In this document: positions 26,846 through 35,036 of the stretch, in pieces | Numbering within the stretch: the stretch's first letter is position 1 | How the letters are laid out: every line of letters starts with the position of its first letter | Assembly: GCF_042752395.1 (NCBI RefSeq) | Contig: NZ_JBHYXZ010000023.1 | Span: 1 to 64,000, forward strand | DNA: 64,000 nucleotides | From: Actinosynnema sp042752395 | GTDB lineage: Bacteria > Actinomycetota > Actinomycetes > Mycobacteriales > Pseudonocardiaceae | Direction of reading: 5' to 3' | Position numbers and translations under genes: made by a program | Notes under the pieces: model-generated | The model's input: only the letters and a program-made list of their open reading frames with translations | Database searches by the model: none | Told to the model about the DNA's origin: nothing

Positions 26846-26960
26846 GTTTTTTGTTTTTGTTTGGGTGGTGTTTTAACCTCCGTGGTTTTTTTCTTCGGGG
26901 GTCTCTCGTGGGGCGTGGGGGGTGTGCCCCGCCCCTCCCCTTCGGTTCGTTCGGTGTTGG

Positions 26961-27905
26961 TCAGCGGGATACGGCGCGTTCGATGAGGGCGGCGTAGATC
27001 TCGCCGAGGGATTTGCCGGCGGCTTCGACGGCCATCGGCAGCAGTGAGGTTTCGGTCAGGCCCGGGGACACGTTGACTTCGAGGAAGTGGACCGTGCCGT
27101 CCGGGGCGACGATGGCGTCCGTGCGGGAGACGTCGCGCAGGCCCAGGAGGCGGTGGGCGGCGACGGCCAGTTCCCCCACCGCCTGGGCGGACTTCTCGTC
27201 CAGGCGGGCCGGGGCGTGGAAGTCCGTCAGGCCGGCCGTGTAGCGGGCCGTGTAGTCGTAGATGCCGTTCTCCGGGACGATCTCCACCGGGGGCAGTGCC
27301 TGGGGGCCGTCCGGGCCGTCGACGACGGCGACGGCCACTTCGACGCCTTCGATGAAGTGCTCGGCCAGGACCGTGTCGCCGTAGGCCAGGCAGCCCACCA
27401 TGGCGGCCGGGAGGTCGGCGGCGTCGCGGACCACGTGGGCGCCGAGCGCGGAGCCGCCCTGGTCCGGCTTGAGCATCAGCGGCAGGCCCAGGCGGTCCAC
27501 CATGGCGGCCAGGACCGGCTTCGCGCCCAGTTCGCGGAACGTCGCGTGCGGCAGGACGGCCCACTCCGGGGTGGCCAGGCCGGCTCGGGCGAGTTCGGCC
27601 TTGGCGGTCGGCTTGTCCCAGGCACGTCGGCACGCGCGGGAGTCCGTGCCGACGAACGGGACGCCCGCCAGCTCCAGGATGGTCTGCACCGAGCCGTTCT
27701 CGCCCTCGCCGCCGTGCAGGGCGACCACGACGGCGTCGGGGCGGTGCTCCTTGAGGCGGCTGAGCAGGGTGCCGTCGGCGTCCCACTCCTCCACGACCAG
27801 GCCGACCGAGCGCAACGCGGCGGACAGCCTGCGACCGGATCGCAAGGACACCTCCCGCTCGTGCGAAAGGCCCCCGGACAGGACTGCGACCCAGCGGTTG
27901 GACAA
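26961..27905 (-). CDS. ATP-grasp ligase of the D-alanine-D-alanine ligase family
   Basis: A 314-residue protein with the Ddl fold. The N-terminal domain has VLSGGLSHEREVSLRSG and HGGEGENGSVQTILE; the ATP-grasp domain has LMLKPDQGGSALG and, near the end, FLEVNVSPGLTETS with the metal-binding Glu and Asn. Ddl joins two D-alanines for peptidoglycan. Another ddl usually lies elsewhere in actinobacteria, so this may be a paralogue with a different partner amino acid. The start is TTG at 27905 with AGGAG upstream; no ATG is available. It follows the aminotransferase by 14 bases, so the two are likely co-expressed. Confidence 0.85.
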   Translation of the reverse strand: MSNRWVAVLSGGLSHEREVSLRSGRRLSAALRSVGLVVEEWDADGTLLSRLKEHRPDAVVVALHGGEGENGSVQTILELAGVPFVGTDSRACRRAWDKPTAKAELARAGLATPEWAVLPHATFRELGAKPVLAAMVDRLGLPLMLKPDQGGSALGAHVVRDAADLPAAMVGCLAYGDTVLAEHFIEGVEVAVAVVDGPDGPQALPPVEIVPENGIYDYTARYTAGLTDFHAPARLDEKSAQAVGELAVAAHRLLGLRDVSRTDAIVAPDGTVHFLEVNVSPGLTETSLLPMAVEAAGKSLGEIYAALIERAVSR

Positions 27906-27919
27906 CTCTCTACTCCTGA

Positions 27920-29236
27920 TCAAGCGGTGTCGGGCGACGGGCTGTGCGGGCCCGAGACGGCGCGGCCCACCGTGGGGCCGAACGTCTCGTGCAGCTCCAT
28001 CTCGTCCTTGATGACGTTCGCGAGCCGCCGCACGCCCTCGCGGATGCGTTCGGGCGTCGGGTAGCAGTACGAGATGCGCAGTTGGCGGCTGCCGAGGCCG
28101 TCGGCGTAGAAGCCGGTGCCCGACGCGTACGCCACCCGCTGGGTGATCGCGCGCGGGAGCATGGCCTTGGTGTCGATGCCCTCCGGGACCGTCACCCAGA
28201 CGTAGAAGCCGCCGTTGGGTGTGTTCCACGTGGAACCAACCGGCATGTGCTGCTCGAGCGCCGAGATCGCCGCGTCCCGGCGTTCCCGGTACGCCTCGCG
28301 GTAGGTCTTGATCTGGCCCTTCCAGTCGTGCGTCGTCAGGTAGCGCGACACGATGAGCTGGTTGAGCGTCGGCGGGCACAGGGTGGCCGACTCGGCGGCC
28401 AGCACGAGCTTCTCCCGCACGGCGTGCGGCGCGAGGACCCAGCCGACCCGGAGGCCGGCGGCGAAGGTCTTGGAGAACGAGCCCAGGTACACGACGTTGT
28501 CCGGGTCCGTCGCCCGCAGCGCCGGGTACGTGACGCCGTCGAAGCCCAGCAGGCCGTACGGGTTGTCCTCGACCACGAGGATGCCGTGCGCGCGGCAGAT
28601 GTCGAGCACCTCGGCGCGGCGCTGGACGGCGAGCGTCACGCCCGCGGGGTTGTGGAAGTTCGGGATCGTGTAGAGGAACTTGATCCGGCGGCCGGAGCGC
28701 TCGACGGAGGCGACGGCCTCGCGCAGGGCGTCCGGCATCAAGCCGTCGGCGTCCATGCCCACGTGCACGACCTGGGCCTGGTAGGCGGCGAACGAGCCGA
28801 GCGCGCCGACGTACGACGGGCCTTCGGCCAGCACGACGTCACCGGGGTCGCAGAAGATCCGGGTGACCATGTCCAGGCCCATCTGGGAGCCCACGGTCAC
28901 CACCACGTCGTCCGGGTGGCCGTTGATGCCCTCCAGGGCCATCACGTCGCAGATCTGCTCGCGCAGCTCGGGCACGCCGTGCGCGCTGCCGTACTGGAGC
29001 GCGACGAGCCCTTCCGAGGCGATGACGTCGGCCACTTCCGCGCTGAGGGAGTCCAGCGGCAGTGCTGCCAGGTGCGGCATCCCCCCCGCCAGGGACACCA
29101 CCTCAGGCCGGCTCGCCACCGCGAAGAGCGCCCGGATCTCCGATGCCGTCATGCCCGCCGTCCGCGCCGCGTACCGGCGGAGGTGGGGGTCGAGGCTTCT
29201 GGCTCCCTGCTTGGGGGGCTGTCCGGGTAGGTTCAC
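27920..29236 (-). CDS. PLP-dependent aminotransferase (class I/II, MocR/2-aminoadipate type without HTH)
   Basis: A 438-residue fold-type I aminotransferase. Landmarks are SLAGGMP near the N-terminus, YGSAHGVPELREQI, NFHNPAGVTL, EDNPYGLL with the PLP-binding Asp/Tyr region, the Schiff-base lysine in SFSKTFAAGLRVGW, and SYCYPTPERIREGVRRL at the end. Similar enzymes transfer amino groups between aromatic or aminoadipate-type amino acids and 2-oxoglutarate; the substrate is not evident. The GTG at 29236 has GGAG six bases upstream and was preferred to the longer frame from 29311. The gene carries a parS-like sequence at 28222-28237. Confidence 0.88.
   Translation of the reverse strand: MNLPGQPPKQGARSLDPHLRRYAARTAGMTASEIRALFAVASRPEVVSLAGGMPHLAALPLDSLSAEVADVIASEGLVALQYGSAHGVPELREQICDVMALEGINGHPDDVVVTVGSQMGLDMVTRIFCDPGDVVLAEGPSYVGALGSFAAYQAQVVHVGMDADGLMPDALREAVASVERSGRRIKFLYTIPNFHNPAGVTLAVQRRAEVLDICRAHGILVVEDNPYGLLGFDGVTYPALRATDPDNVVYLGSFSKTFAAGLRVGWVLAPHAVREKLVLAAESATLCPPTLNQLIVSRYLTTHDWKGQIKTYREAYRERRDAAISALEQHMPVGSTWNTPNGGFYVWVTVPEGIDTKAMLPRAITQRVAYASGTGFYADGLGSRQLRISYCYPTPERIREGVRRLANVIKDEMELHETFGPTVGRAVSGPHSPSPDTA
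28222..28237. promoter_or_regulatory. parS-like site inside the aminotransferase gene
   Basis: TGTTCCACGTGGAACC keeps the CACGTG centre and a 14-bp palindrome GTTCCACGTGGAAC, differing from the consensus at symmetric positions in both arms. It may be a weaker ParB site. Confidence 0.5.
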
Positions 29237-29380
29237 GGGAAACTCCGTAGGTGGGCTGCTACCGGCGGGTTTGTTCCCGGCCGAGTGTAACGGCCGTCCC
29301 GTTCGGGGCATCCGCCTTCCGGGCGGGGGTCACATCCGCCTATCCTCGTGGGGGACGTGTTCGGGGGCTTGGAGGTCGGG

Positions 29381-30016
29381 GTGTCGCGTCGTGTCGTTGG
29401 CGTCACCTTGGACAACCTGGAGCACCTCTCCAAGCACAGTCGGACCTGCGTCTTCTGGGAACTCGCGCCGCACCTGAAGGACCAGGCGGAGGAGTTCGGG
29501 GACACGGAGTTCGAGAAGGAGGCATGGGTCTCCAGCGTGCTCCTGGAGTGGGGCTCCTGCGGTCGCATCATCTACTGCGACGGGATTCCCGCCGGATCGG
29601 TGTTCTATGCGCCGCCCGCCGCCGTGCCCCGGTCGCTGGCGTTCCCCACCTCGCCGGCCAGCCCCGACGCCGTGCTGATGACCGGCCTGGAGGTGCTGCC
29701 CGAGTTCCGCGGCGGCGGCCTGGGCCGGGTCCTCGTGCAGACGGTGGCCAAGGACCTCACCCGTCGCGGCGTGAAGGCGATCGAGGCGTTCGGCGACAAC
29801 CAGCCGGACGACGACGCGCCGAGCTGCGTCACGCCGGCCGACTTCCTGCTCCAGGTGGGCTTCAAGACGGTGCGCCCGCACCCCCGCTGGCCCCGGCTGC
29901 GGTTGGAGCTGCGCAGCGCGTCCTCCTGGAAGGAGGACGTCGAGGCGGCGCTGGAGCGGCTGCTCAGCTCGGTGTCCGTGACGACCGCGGCGGAGCCGAG
30001 CTTCAAGCCCGTGTGA
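29381..30016 (+). CDS. GNAT family N-acetyltransferase
   Basis: A 211-residue acetyltransferase of the GNAT superfamily. The acetyl-CoA loop reads EFRGGGLGRVLVQ, preceded by a beta-strand MTGLEVLP. The N-terminus MSRRVVGVTLDNLEHLSKHSRTCVFWE matches a conserved gene next to parB in Streptomyces (SCO3888 type). The GTG at 29381 has GGAGG upstream and was preferred to the GTG at 29348. Acceptor substrate unknown. Confidence 0.85.
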   Translation: MSRRVVGVTLDNLEHLSKHSRTCVFWELAPHLKDQAEEFGDTEFEKEAWVSSVLLEWGSCGRIIYCDGIPAGSVFYAPPAAVPRSLAFPTSPASPDAVLMTGLEVLPEFRGGGLGRVLVQTVAKDLTRRGVKAIEAFGDNQPDDDAPSCVTPADFLLQVGFKTVRPHPRWPRLRLELRSASSWKEDVEAALERLLSSVSVTTAAEPSFKPV

Positions 30017-30019
30017 CCG

Positions 30020-30439
30020 CTAGAAGCGGTCGATCTCGCAGTTCTCCAGCGTGCCGCCCTGGAGCAGGTCGAGCGCCTGCTCGCTCACCACGAGCTGCCC
30101 CTGGTCGGTGACGCCGAGGTCGTCCACGCCCGCCTGGCCGGTCACCTCCAGCCAGTGGAAGGTCGGCAGCTCCTTGCCCTCCAGCATCTCCTGGGCCTCG
30201 TCGGAGACGGTCACCGTGGCCCGGCGGACGCGGAACGCGTCGAGACCGCTGTCGACCAGCGTGTCGGCCAGGTCGTCGGTGACGAGGTACACCGGGGCCG
30301 CCTCGACCAGGTCGTCACCGGCCCAGTCGGTGATCTCGTAGTGCACCGCTTCGATGCGCGGCGGGTGCGCCGCCGCGTCGATCACGGTTCCCTCGCCCAG
30401 GACACCGGCGACCTCGGGTTCGAGGCGGTAGAACTCCAT
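30020..30439 (-). CDS. Hypothetical acidic protein, immunity-protein-like
   Basis: I do not recognise this gene with certainty. The 139-residue product is acidic, has no signal or membrane segment, and reads as alternating strands and helices ending in VVSEQALDLLQGGTLENCEIDRF. That last part recalls the DUF1629/Imm11-type immunity domains, but the match is only by eye. The ATG follows GAGGAG. It faces the small divergent gene at 30482 across 42 bases and converges with the GNAT gene, leaving three bases between their stop codons. Confidence 0.65.
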   Translation of the reverse strand: MEFYRLEPEVAGVLGEGTVIDAAAHPPRIEAVHYEITDWAGDDLVEAAPVYLVTDDLADTLVDSGLDAFRVRRATVTVSDEAQEMLEGKELPTFHWLEVTGQAGVDDLGVTDQGQLVVSEQALDLLQGGTLENCEIDRF

Positions 30440-30481
30440 CGTGCTCCTCGCCGGCGGGAGGCCGGCCAATAAGATCCACTC

Positions 30482-30706
30482 GTGGACGTGGGGGCGGAGA
30501 TCCAGGGCAAGGTACTCGCGATCATCGAGGGATCGCGCGACTTCGAGAAGATTCGCACACTGCTCGCGGGGTGGCAGGCCGAGGGCATCCCGGCGGACCG
30601 CCTGGTGGACGAGCTGACCGACCTGATGCTCGACCTGCGCGCCCAGAACCGCGTGGACGACGAGGACGCGGTCGCCGAGGTGCTGGACGTCGTGGCGGAC
30701 TGGTGA
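30482..30706 (+). CDS. Small acidic helical hypothetical protein
   Basis: A 74-residue acidic protein, predicted all-helical, with no recognised domain (MDVGAEIQGKVLAIIEGSRD, then ADRLVDELTDLMLDLRAQN). The pattern resembles small immunity or regulatory proteins, without proof. The GTG start is 42 bases from the divergent start of the neighbouring unknown gene; the two may share a control region. A strong hairpin follows its stop. Confidence 0.65.
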   Translation: MDVGAEIQGKVLAIIEGSRDFEKIRTLLAGWQAEGIPADRLVDELTDLMLDLRAQNRVDDEDAVAEVLDVVADW

Positions 30707-30714
30707 CGGCGCTG

Positions 30715-30742
30715 CCGGGGGTCACGGTGGAGTGACCCCCGG
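30715..30742. terminator. Bidirectional terminator between convergent genes
   Basis: A perfect 11-bp stem, CCGGGGGTCAC at 30715-30725 and its complement at 30732-30742, with a six-base loop, lies between and slightly into the space of the convergent stop codons at 30706 and 30748. Confidence 0.8.
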
Positions 30743-30747
30743 GGCGC

Positions 30748-31890
30748 TCACCGGAGCTTGCCGGTGGCCACCTCGTGCCGCAGCAGGTCGTCCATGGTGA
30801 ACGTGCCGGTGGGCTGGTCGTCCTTGCCCAGCAGGTACAGCCGCTTGACCGCGACCAGGATGCCCTCGGCCACCACGTCCCGGAACGACGGGTTGGCCAG
30901 CCGCTGCCGGTCCCCCGCGTTGGTCAGGTAGCCGACCTCGACCCGCACCGCCGTGCAGCGGGTCATCCGGAGCATGTCCCAGGTCTTCGGGTGCGTGCCG
31001 CAGTCCAGCATCCCGGTCCGCGCCACGATCTCGCGCTGGATGAACCCGGCCAGCGCCTCGCCCACGGTGGACGACGTGCCGTTGCCCGTCCCGAAGTGGA
31101 ACGTCGCCACGCCGGACGCGAGCGGCGAGGAGTTGCGGTCCGAGTGCAGCGACAGGATCAGGTCCGCGCCCGCCTCGTTGGCGAACCGGGCCCGCTCCCC
31201 CTCGTCCGGGTTGTGGTTCGGCCCGCGGGTGAGCAGGGCCTCCATGCCGGTGGCGGCCATCTTGCCCTCGAGGAGCCTGGCCAGGTCGAGCATGAGGTCG
31301 GCCTCGGACACGCCGTCGACCACGACACCGCGGTCCTCGCCGCCGTGACCGGGGTCGATGATGATCCGCTTGCCGGACAGCCGGGGCCCGGCCCGCCGCA
31401 CCCGCTCCTGCTCGCGCAGGAACACCGGCCGGCCGCCGCGCACCTTCGGCTGGAGCTGCCGCAGCGCGCGGACCGTGTCGGGACCGCACATGCCGTCGAC
31501 GATCAGGCCGTAGTCGCGCTGGAAGCTCCGCAGGGCCTGCTCGGTCTGCTGGCCGAACTCGCCGTTCGGGCGTCCCGCGTCGTACCCGAGTTCCAGCAGG
31601 CGCTCCTGCAGCGCGAACACGTCGTCACCGGTGACCGGCTGCGCCATGAGGAAGGCGAGCGGGCGGTCGCCGAGCCGGTAGGTCGCGTCGCGCAGCGCGC
31701 GGTAGGTGGCCGGGCCGACGACACCGTCGGTGATGAGACCCCGCTGCTGCTGGAACGCGCGCACCGCGTGCTCGACCGGCAGGTCGAACACCTGGGACGG
31801 CTGCGGGTCGGACAGCAGGCCGAGCTTCGTCAGCGTTGCCCTGACCTCGGCGACGTCCGGACCGAAATCCCCGCGGCGGAGTAGCAGCAT
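30748..31890 (-). CDS. cwlM: CwlM-like N-acetylmuramoyl-L-alanine amidase with two peptidoglycan-binding domains
   Basis: A 380-residue protein with no signal peptide. Two PG_binding_1 domains (about residues 8-70 and 88-147) are followed by an Amidase_3 domain (about 174-355). It is the positional counterpart of mycobacterial CwlM, which regulates MurA (UDP-GlcNAc carboxyvinyltransferase) when phosphorylated and is regarded as inactive as a hydrolase. Here the zinc ligands His182 (DPGHGG), Glu196 (SEADL), His249 (SLHSD) and the catalytic-type Glu318 (VRVEVGYLTN) all appear present. The ATG at 31890 has GAGGGG upstream; a GTG five codons earlier is less likely. Confidence 0.92.
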   Translation of the reverse strand: MLLLRRGDFGPDVAEVRATLTKLGLLSDPQPSQVFDLPVEHAVRAFQQQRGLITDGVVGPATYRALRDATYRLGDRPLAFLMAQPVTGDDVFALQERLLELGYDAGRPNGEFGQQTEQALRSFQRDYGLIVDGMCGPDTVRALRQLQPKVRGGRPVFLREQERVRRAGPRLSGKRIIIDPGHGGEDRGVVVDGVSEADLMLDLARLLEGKMAATGMEALLTRGPNHNPDEGERARFANEAGADLILSLHSDRNSSPLASGVATFHFGTGNGTSSTVGEALAGFIQREIVARTGMLDCGTHPKTWDMLRMTRCTAVRVEVGYLTNAGDRQRLANPSFRDVVAEGILVAVKRLYLLGKDDQPTGTFTMDDLLRHEVATGKLR

Positions 31891-32008
31891 GCACCCCTCG
31901 CTCACTAAGGCGTCGACATCCGTCGACGCGAACTTGACGCCCTATTGTGCCTTGCTCGCGCCGATGGCACGGATGGGGCTACGGGGAGTGCTGACCAGTC
32001 CACAAACG

Positions 32009-32047
32009 AGTGACCCGCCCGCCTCTGCGAAAGGCGGACGGGTCACC
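32009..32047 (-). terminator. Terminator after trxA
   Basis: GTGACCCG...CGCCT pairs with AGGCG...CGGGTCAC around a seven-base loop, just after the trxA stop on the minus strand. In the gap between it and cwlM I see nothing else. Confidence 0.7.
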
Positions 32048-32060
32048 GGGAGCGTTGCGC

Positions 32061-32387
32061 TCAGAGCACGTCGGACAGGTCGTTGAGCAGCGCGGCCTTC
32101 GGCTTGGCGCCCACGATCTGCTTGACCGGCCGGCCGCCCTGGAACAGGATCATGGTCGGCACCGACATGATCTGGTAGTCCCGGGCGATCGACGGGTTGG
32201 CGTCGATGTCGAGCTTCGCGACGGTGATCTTCTCGGAGTGCTCGGCGGCGATCTCCTCGAGCACCGGGGCGACCATCTTGCACGGACCGCACCAGGTCGC
32301 CCAGAAGTCGACCAGGACCGGCTTGTCGCTGGCCAGGACGTCATCGGTGAACGTCTGCGCGGACGTGACCACGGTGGAGCCTGCCAT
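32061..32387 (-). CDS. trxA: Thioredoxin
   Basis: A 108-residue thioredoxin, the general protein disulfide reductant, reduced by the neighbouring thioredoxin reductase. The active site is DFWATWCGPCKMVAP, and the cis-proline loop SVPTMILF is present. The ATG follows AGGAGAG, 26 bases after the trxB stop, so trxB and trxA form an operon as in mycobacteria (where it is called trxC). Confidence 0.97.
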   Translation of the reverse strand: MAGSTVVTSAQTFTDDVLASDKPVLVDFWATWCGPCKMVAPVLEEIAAEHSEKITVAKLDIDANPSIARDYQIMSVPTMILFQGGRPVKQIVGAKPKAALLNDLSDVL

Positions 32388-32413
32388 GTTGATCTCTCCT
32401 CGGGGATGTGGGT

Positions 32414-33406
32414 TCAGCTGGTGGTGACGGGCTCGCTGTAGCCGCCGCCGACGTGCTCGGCGGTGACCGCGGCCTCCGTGGTCCCGTGTTCGGCGAGCCA
32501 GCGCTCCGCGTCGATCGCGGCGGCGCAGCCCGACCCGGCGGCGGTGATCGCCTGGCGGTAGGTGTGGTCGACGAGGTCGCCCGCGGCGAACACGCCGTCC
32601 ACGTTCGTGTGAGTCGTGCGGCCGATCACCTGGACGTAACCCTCGCCGTCCAGCTCGACCTGGCCCTTGACCAGTTCGCTGCGCGGGTCGTGCCCGATGG
32701 CGAGGAAGAACCCGGTGAACGCGTGCTCGCTCACCTCACCGGTCCGGGTGTCGCGCGTCTTCACCGCGGACACCGAGCCCTCGCCGGTCACCTCGACGAC
32801 CTCGGCGTTGAGCAGCCACTTGATCTTCTCGTTGCTCCGCGCGCGCTCCAGCATGATCTTGGAGGCGCGGAACTCCTCGCGGCGGTGGATGATCGTGACG
32901 CTCCGGGCGAACTTGGTGAGGAACGTGGCCTCCTCCATCGCCGAGTCGCCGCCGCCGACCACCGCGATGTCCTGGTCCCGGAAGAAGAAGCCGTCGCAGG
33001 TCGCGCAGGACGACACGCCGCGCCCCAGCAGCTCCTGCTCACCGGGGACGTGCAGGTAGCGGGCCGCCGCGCCCATCGCGAGGATCACCGCGCGGGCGGC
33101 GTACCGCTTGCCGTTGGCCGTGACGTACTTCACCGGTCCGTCGAGCTCCAGCGCCTCGACGTCCTCCGCGCGCAGCTCGGCGCCGAAGCGCTTGGCCTGC
33201 TCCCGCATCTGCTCCATGAGGTCGGGGCCCATGATGCCGTCGCGGAAACCGGGGTAGTTCTCGACTTCGGTCGTGGTCATCAGCGCGCCGCCGTACTGCG
33301 AGCCCTCGAACACCAGCGGTTCGAGCTGGGCACGCGCCGCGTAGACCCCCGCGGTGTACCCGGCGGGCCCCGATCCCACGACGATCAGGTTCCGAACGTC
33401 CGACAC
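32414..33406 (-). CDS. trxB: Thioredoxin reductase
   Basis: A 330-residue low-molecular-weight thioredoxin reductase using NADPH and FAD to reduce thioredoxin. FAD-binding GSGPAGYTAGVYAAR is at the N-terminus, the redox pair is in SSCATCDG, the NADPH motif is VVGGGDSAMEEA, and GVFAAGDLVD closes the FAD site. The GTG start follows GGAGG. It lies between the SigM/anti-sigma pair and trxA; in mycobacteria this locus is SigM-linked. Confidence 0.98.
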   Translation of the reverse strand: MSDVRNLIVVGSGPAGYTAGVYAARAQLEPLVFEGSQYGGALMTTTEVENYPGFRDGIMGPDLMEQMREQAKRFGAELRAEDVEALELDGPVKYVTANGKRYAARAVILAMGAAARYLHVPGEQELLGRGVSSCATCDGFFFRDQDIAVVGGGDSAMEEATFLTKFARSVTIIHRREEFRASKIMLERARSNEKIKWLLNAEVVEVTGEGSVSAVKTRDTRTGEVSEHAFTGFFLAIGHDPRSELVKGQVELDGEGYVQVIGRTTHTNVDGVFAAGDLVDHTYRQAITAAGSGCAAAIDAERWLAEHGTTEAAVTAEHVGGGYSEPVTTS

Positions 33407-33521
33407 CCTCGACCTCCGTTAGTCGCTCCCGGACCTGGATCACCCGGCCCGGCACTTCGCACAACGGATCGTAGGGCGCGGTAATTCCGCCCCTTCCCGG
33501 TGAGCTGGGCTACCCGCCCCG

Positions 33522-34277
33522 CTACGGCTGGATGGTGCTGTTCGCCAGTACTCCGTCCGGGTTGTCCGGGCCGCACGTCCGGGGGTCCACGACCACGATC
33601 CGGTACGCGCCGGGCGTCCCGCCGGGCAGGATCGCCATCACGGCCGGCTTGTCGTCCAGCGTGATCGGGCTCACGCCGAGCGGCTTGCCCGCGGTGATGT
33701 TCGCGCCGCGCAGGCAGTCGGCGAGCTGCTCCTGGTTCTCCAGGGGGCCGTAGTTCTGGGCCTTGAGCACGTCGCCGAACACCGGGCCGAAGTTCTCGCC
33801 GCGCACGGCGGGCATCCGGTCGCCGCCCGGCGGCTGCGCGGTGGCGCTGACCGGGGCGTTCGTCGTCGGGCCCGGCTGGGCGAAGCCGCCGTCGGCGGTG
33901 GTGTCCCGGGGGATCGCGACCACGGCGACGCCGACCGCCACGGCGGCCGTCGCGAGCAGTCCCACGCCCCAGCCGAGGCGCTTGGCGCGGCGGGCCTTGG
34001 CCTGCGCGAAGTCGATCACGGGGGCGGTGGGGCGGGCCTCCTCGGCCAGGGCCGCGTCGATCCGCTCGGCCACGTCGCGCGGCATGGGGATCGGGGGCAG
34101 GTCGCGCAGGTCCGCGAGCGTGGCGTCGAGGGCGGCCAGGATCTCGCGGGCCTCGGGGTCGTTCTCGACCAGCGGCCGCAGCTCGGCCTCGGTCCGCGGG
34201 TCCAACGCCCCCGCGTGCAGATCAGCCAGCAGGTCGACGGACCACGGCGGCCCCGAACGCCGCACATTGCCGGTCAT
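33522..34277 (-). CDS. Anti-sigma-M factor, membrane-bound
   Basis: A 251-residue protein with a cytoplasmic N-terminal domain (about 1-95), one membrane helix (about 101-122), and an extracytoplasmic C-terminal domain that ends in a strand-rich segment with two cysteines. Its ATG overlaps the sigM stop (ATGA), the standard arrangement for a sigma/anti-sigma pair; mycobacterial Rv3912 (RsmA) holds the same place. The N-terminal part has LLADLHAGALDPRTEAELRPLV but no HxxxCxxC zinc motif. Inferred role: hold SigM at the membrane until an envelope or redox signal. Confidence 0.85.
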   Translation of the reverse strand: MTGNVRRSGPPWSVDLLADLHAGALDPRTEAELRPLVENDPEAREILAALDATLADLRDLPPIPMPRDVAERIDAALAEEARPTAPVIDFAQAKARRAKRLGWGVGLLATAAVAVGVAVVAIPRDTTADGGFAQPGPTTNAPVSATAQPPGGDRMPAVRGENFGPVFGDVLKAQNYGPLENQEQLADCLRGANITAGKPLGVSPITLDDKPAVMAILPGGTPGAYRIVVVDPRTCGPDNPDGVLANSTIQP

Positions 34278-34891
34278 CGTTCCTCCAACTGACGTCCCTG
34301 TTGCACCTGCACATCGTTCACTGGGACGTTCGCATCTGCACCCTGGTTCCGGAGGTGCCCCAGAACTTTGGCGAGCTTGGCCCGCCCGCGGGCGCACCTC
34401 GACTTCACGGTGCCCTCCGCGATGCCCAGGAGCTGCGCCGTCTCGGCCACCGAGTAGCCCTCCACGTCGACCAGCACGATCGGGGCGCGCTGCTCCTCCG
34501 GCAGCTCGTTGAGGGCCGCCTGGACCACCAGCCGGGTCTCCCGCTCCGCCATCGCGTCCCGGGGCGCCACCGGTTCGCCGGGGCCCGCCTCGGGCAGCGG
34601 GACGGTCGGCCTGGTTTGTCGCCTGCGCATCCGGTCGAGGCAGGCGTTGACGACTATTCGGTGCAGCCAGGTGGTGACCTGCGACTCCGCCCGGAAGCTC
34701 GCCGCCGCCCGGAACGCCGAGATGAACGCCTCCTGCAACGCGTCCGCGGCCTCCTCCGGGTCGCGCAGGGTGCGCAGCGCCACGGCCCACATGCGGTCCC
34801 GGTGCCTGCGCACGAGCTCGGCGAAGGCGTGCGGGTCCCCCGCGGCGTGCGCCGTGATGAGGTCTGCGTCCGAGCTGGCTGCGGCGGTCAC
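34274..34891 (-). CDS. sigM: ECF RNA polymerase sigma factor SigM
   Basis: A 205-residue ECF sigma factor. Region 2 spans about residues 20-90 (FAELVRRHRDRMWAVALRTL, DPEEAADALQEAFISAF, the -10 reading segment SQVTTWLHRIVVNACLD). Region 4 spans about 125-180 (LPEEQRAPIVLVDVEGYSVAETAQLLGIAEGTVKSR, with the HTH reading -35). The tail is Gln/Val rich. The gene order murJ-pseudokinase-sigM-anti-sigma-trxB supports the SigM name by synteny with Mycobacterium. The start is GTG. Confidence 0.93.
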   Translation of the reverse strand: MTAAASSDADLITAHAAGDPHAFAELVRRHRDRMWAVALRTLRDPEEAADALQEAFISAFRAAASFRAESQVTTWLHRIVVNACLDRMRRRQTRPTVPLPEAGPGEPVAPRDAMAERETRLVVQAALNELPEEQRAPIVLVDVEGYSVAETAQLLGIAEGTVKSRCARGRAKLAKVLGHLRNQGADANVPVNDVQVQQGRQLEER

Positions 34892-35036
34892 GCGGGGAGC
34901 CTATCGGTCGTGGGCAACCCCACGGCGATCACCTGTACGGGCGAGTGCCGGTAGGTCCGACCCCCGCCCGTGACAACCGCGCGTCACGACGTCGCCCGTT
35001 CGACGCGCCGGCGACGACGCCATTCGTAGTGGTGGC

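Larger units (their letters stand above)
26444..26960. other. parB-ddl intergenic region
   Basis: I support no gene here; the one open frame across it is interrupted by unknown bases. It holds short imperfect repeats of GCCGGTGGCGAC (26460-26471 and 26479-26490), the 134-bp inverted-repeat element, the 10-base assembly gap, and after it a run of T-rich sequence (26846-26900) unlike the rest of the window. Confidence 0.7.

Noticed and set aside
26675..26986. A 103-codon frame across the assembly gap
   Set aside because: It contains unknown residues from the N bases, is Gly/Trp-rich, and overlaps the end of the ddl gene on the other strand.
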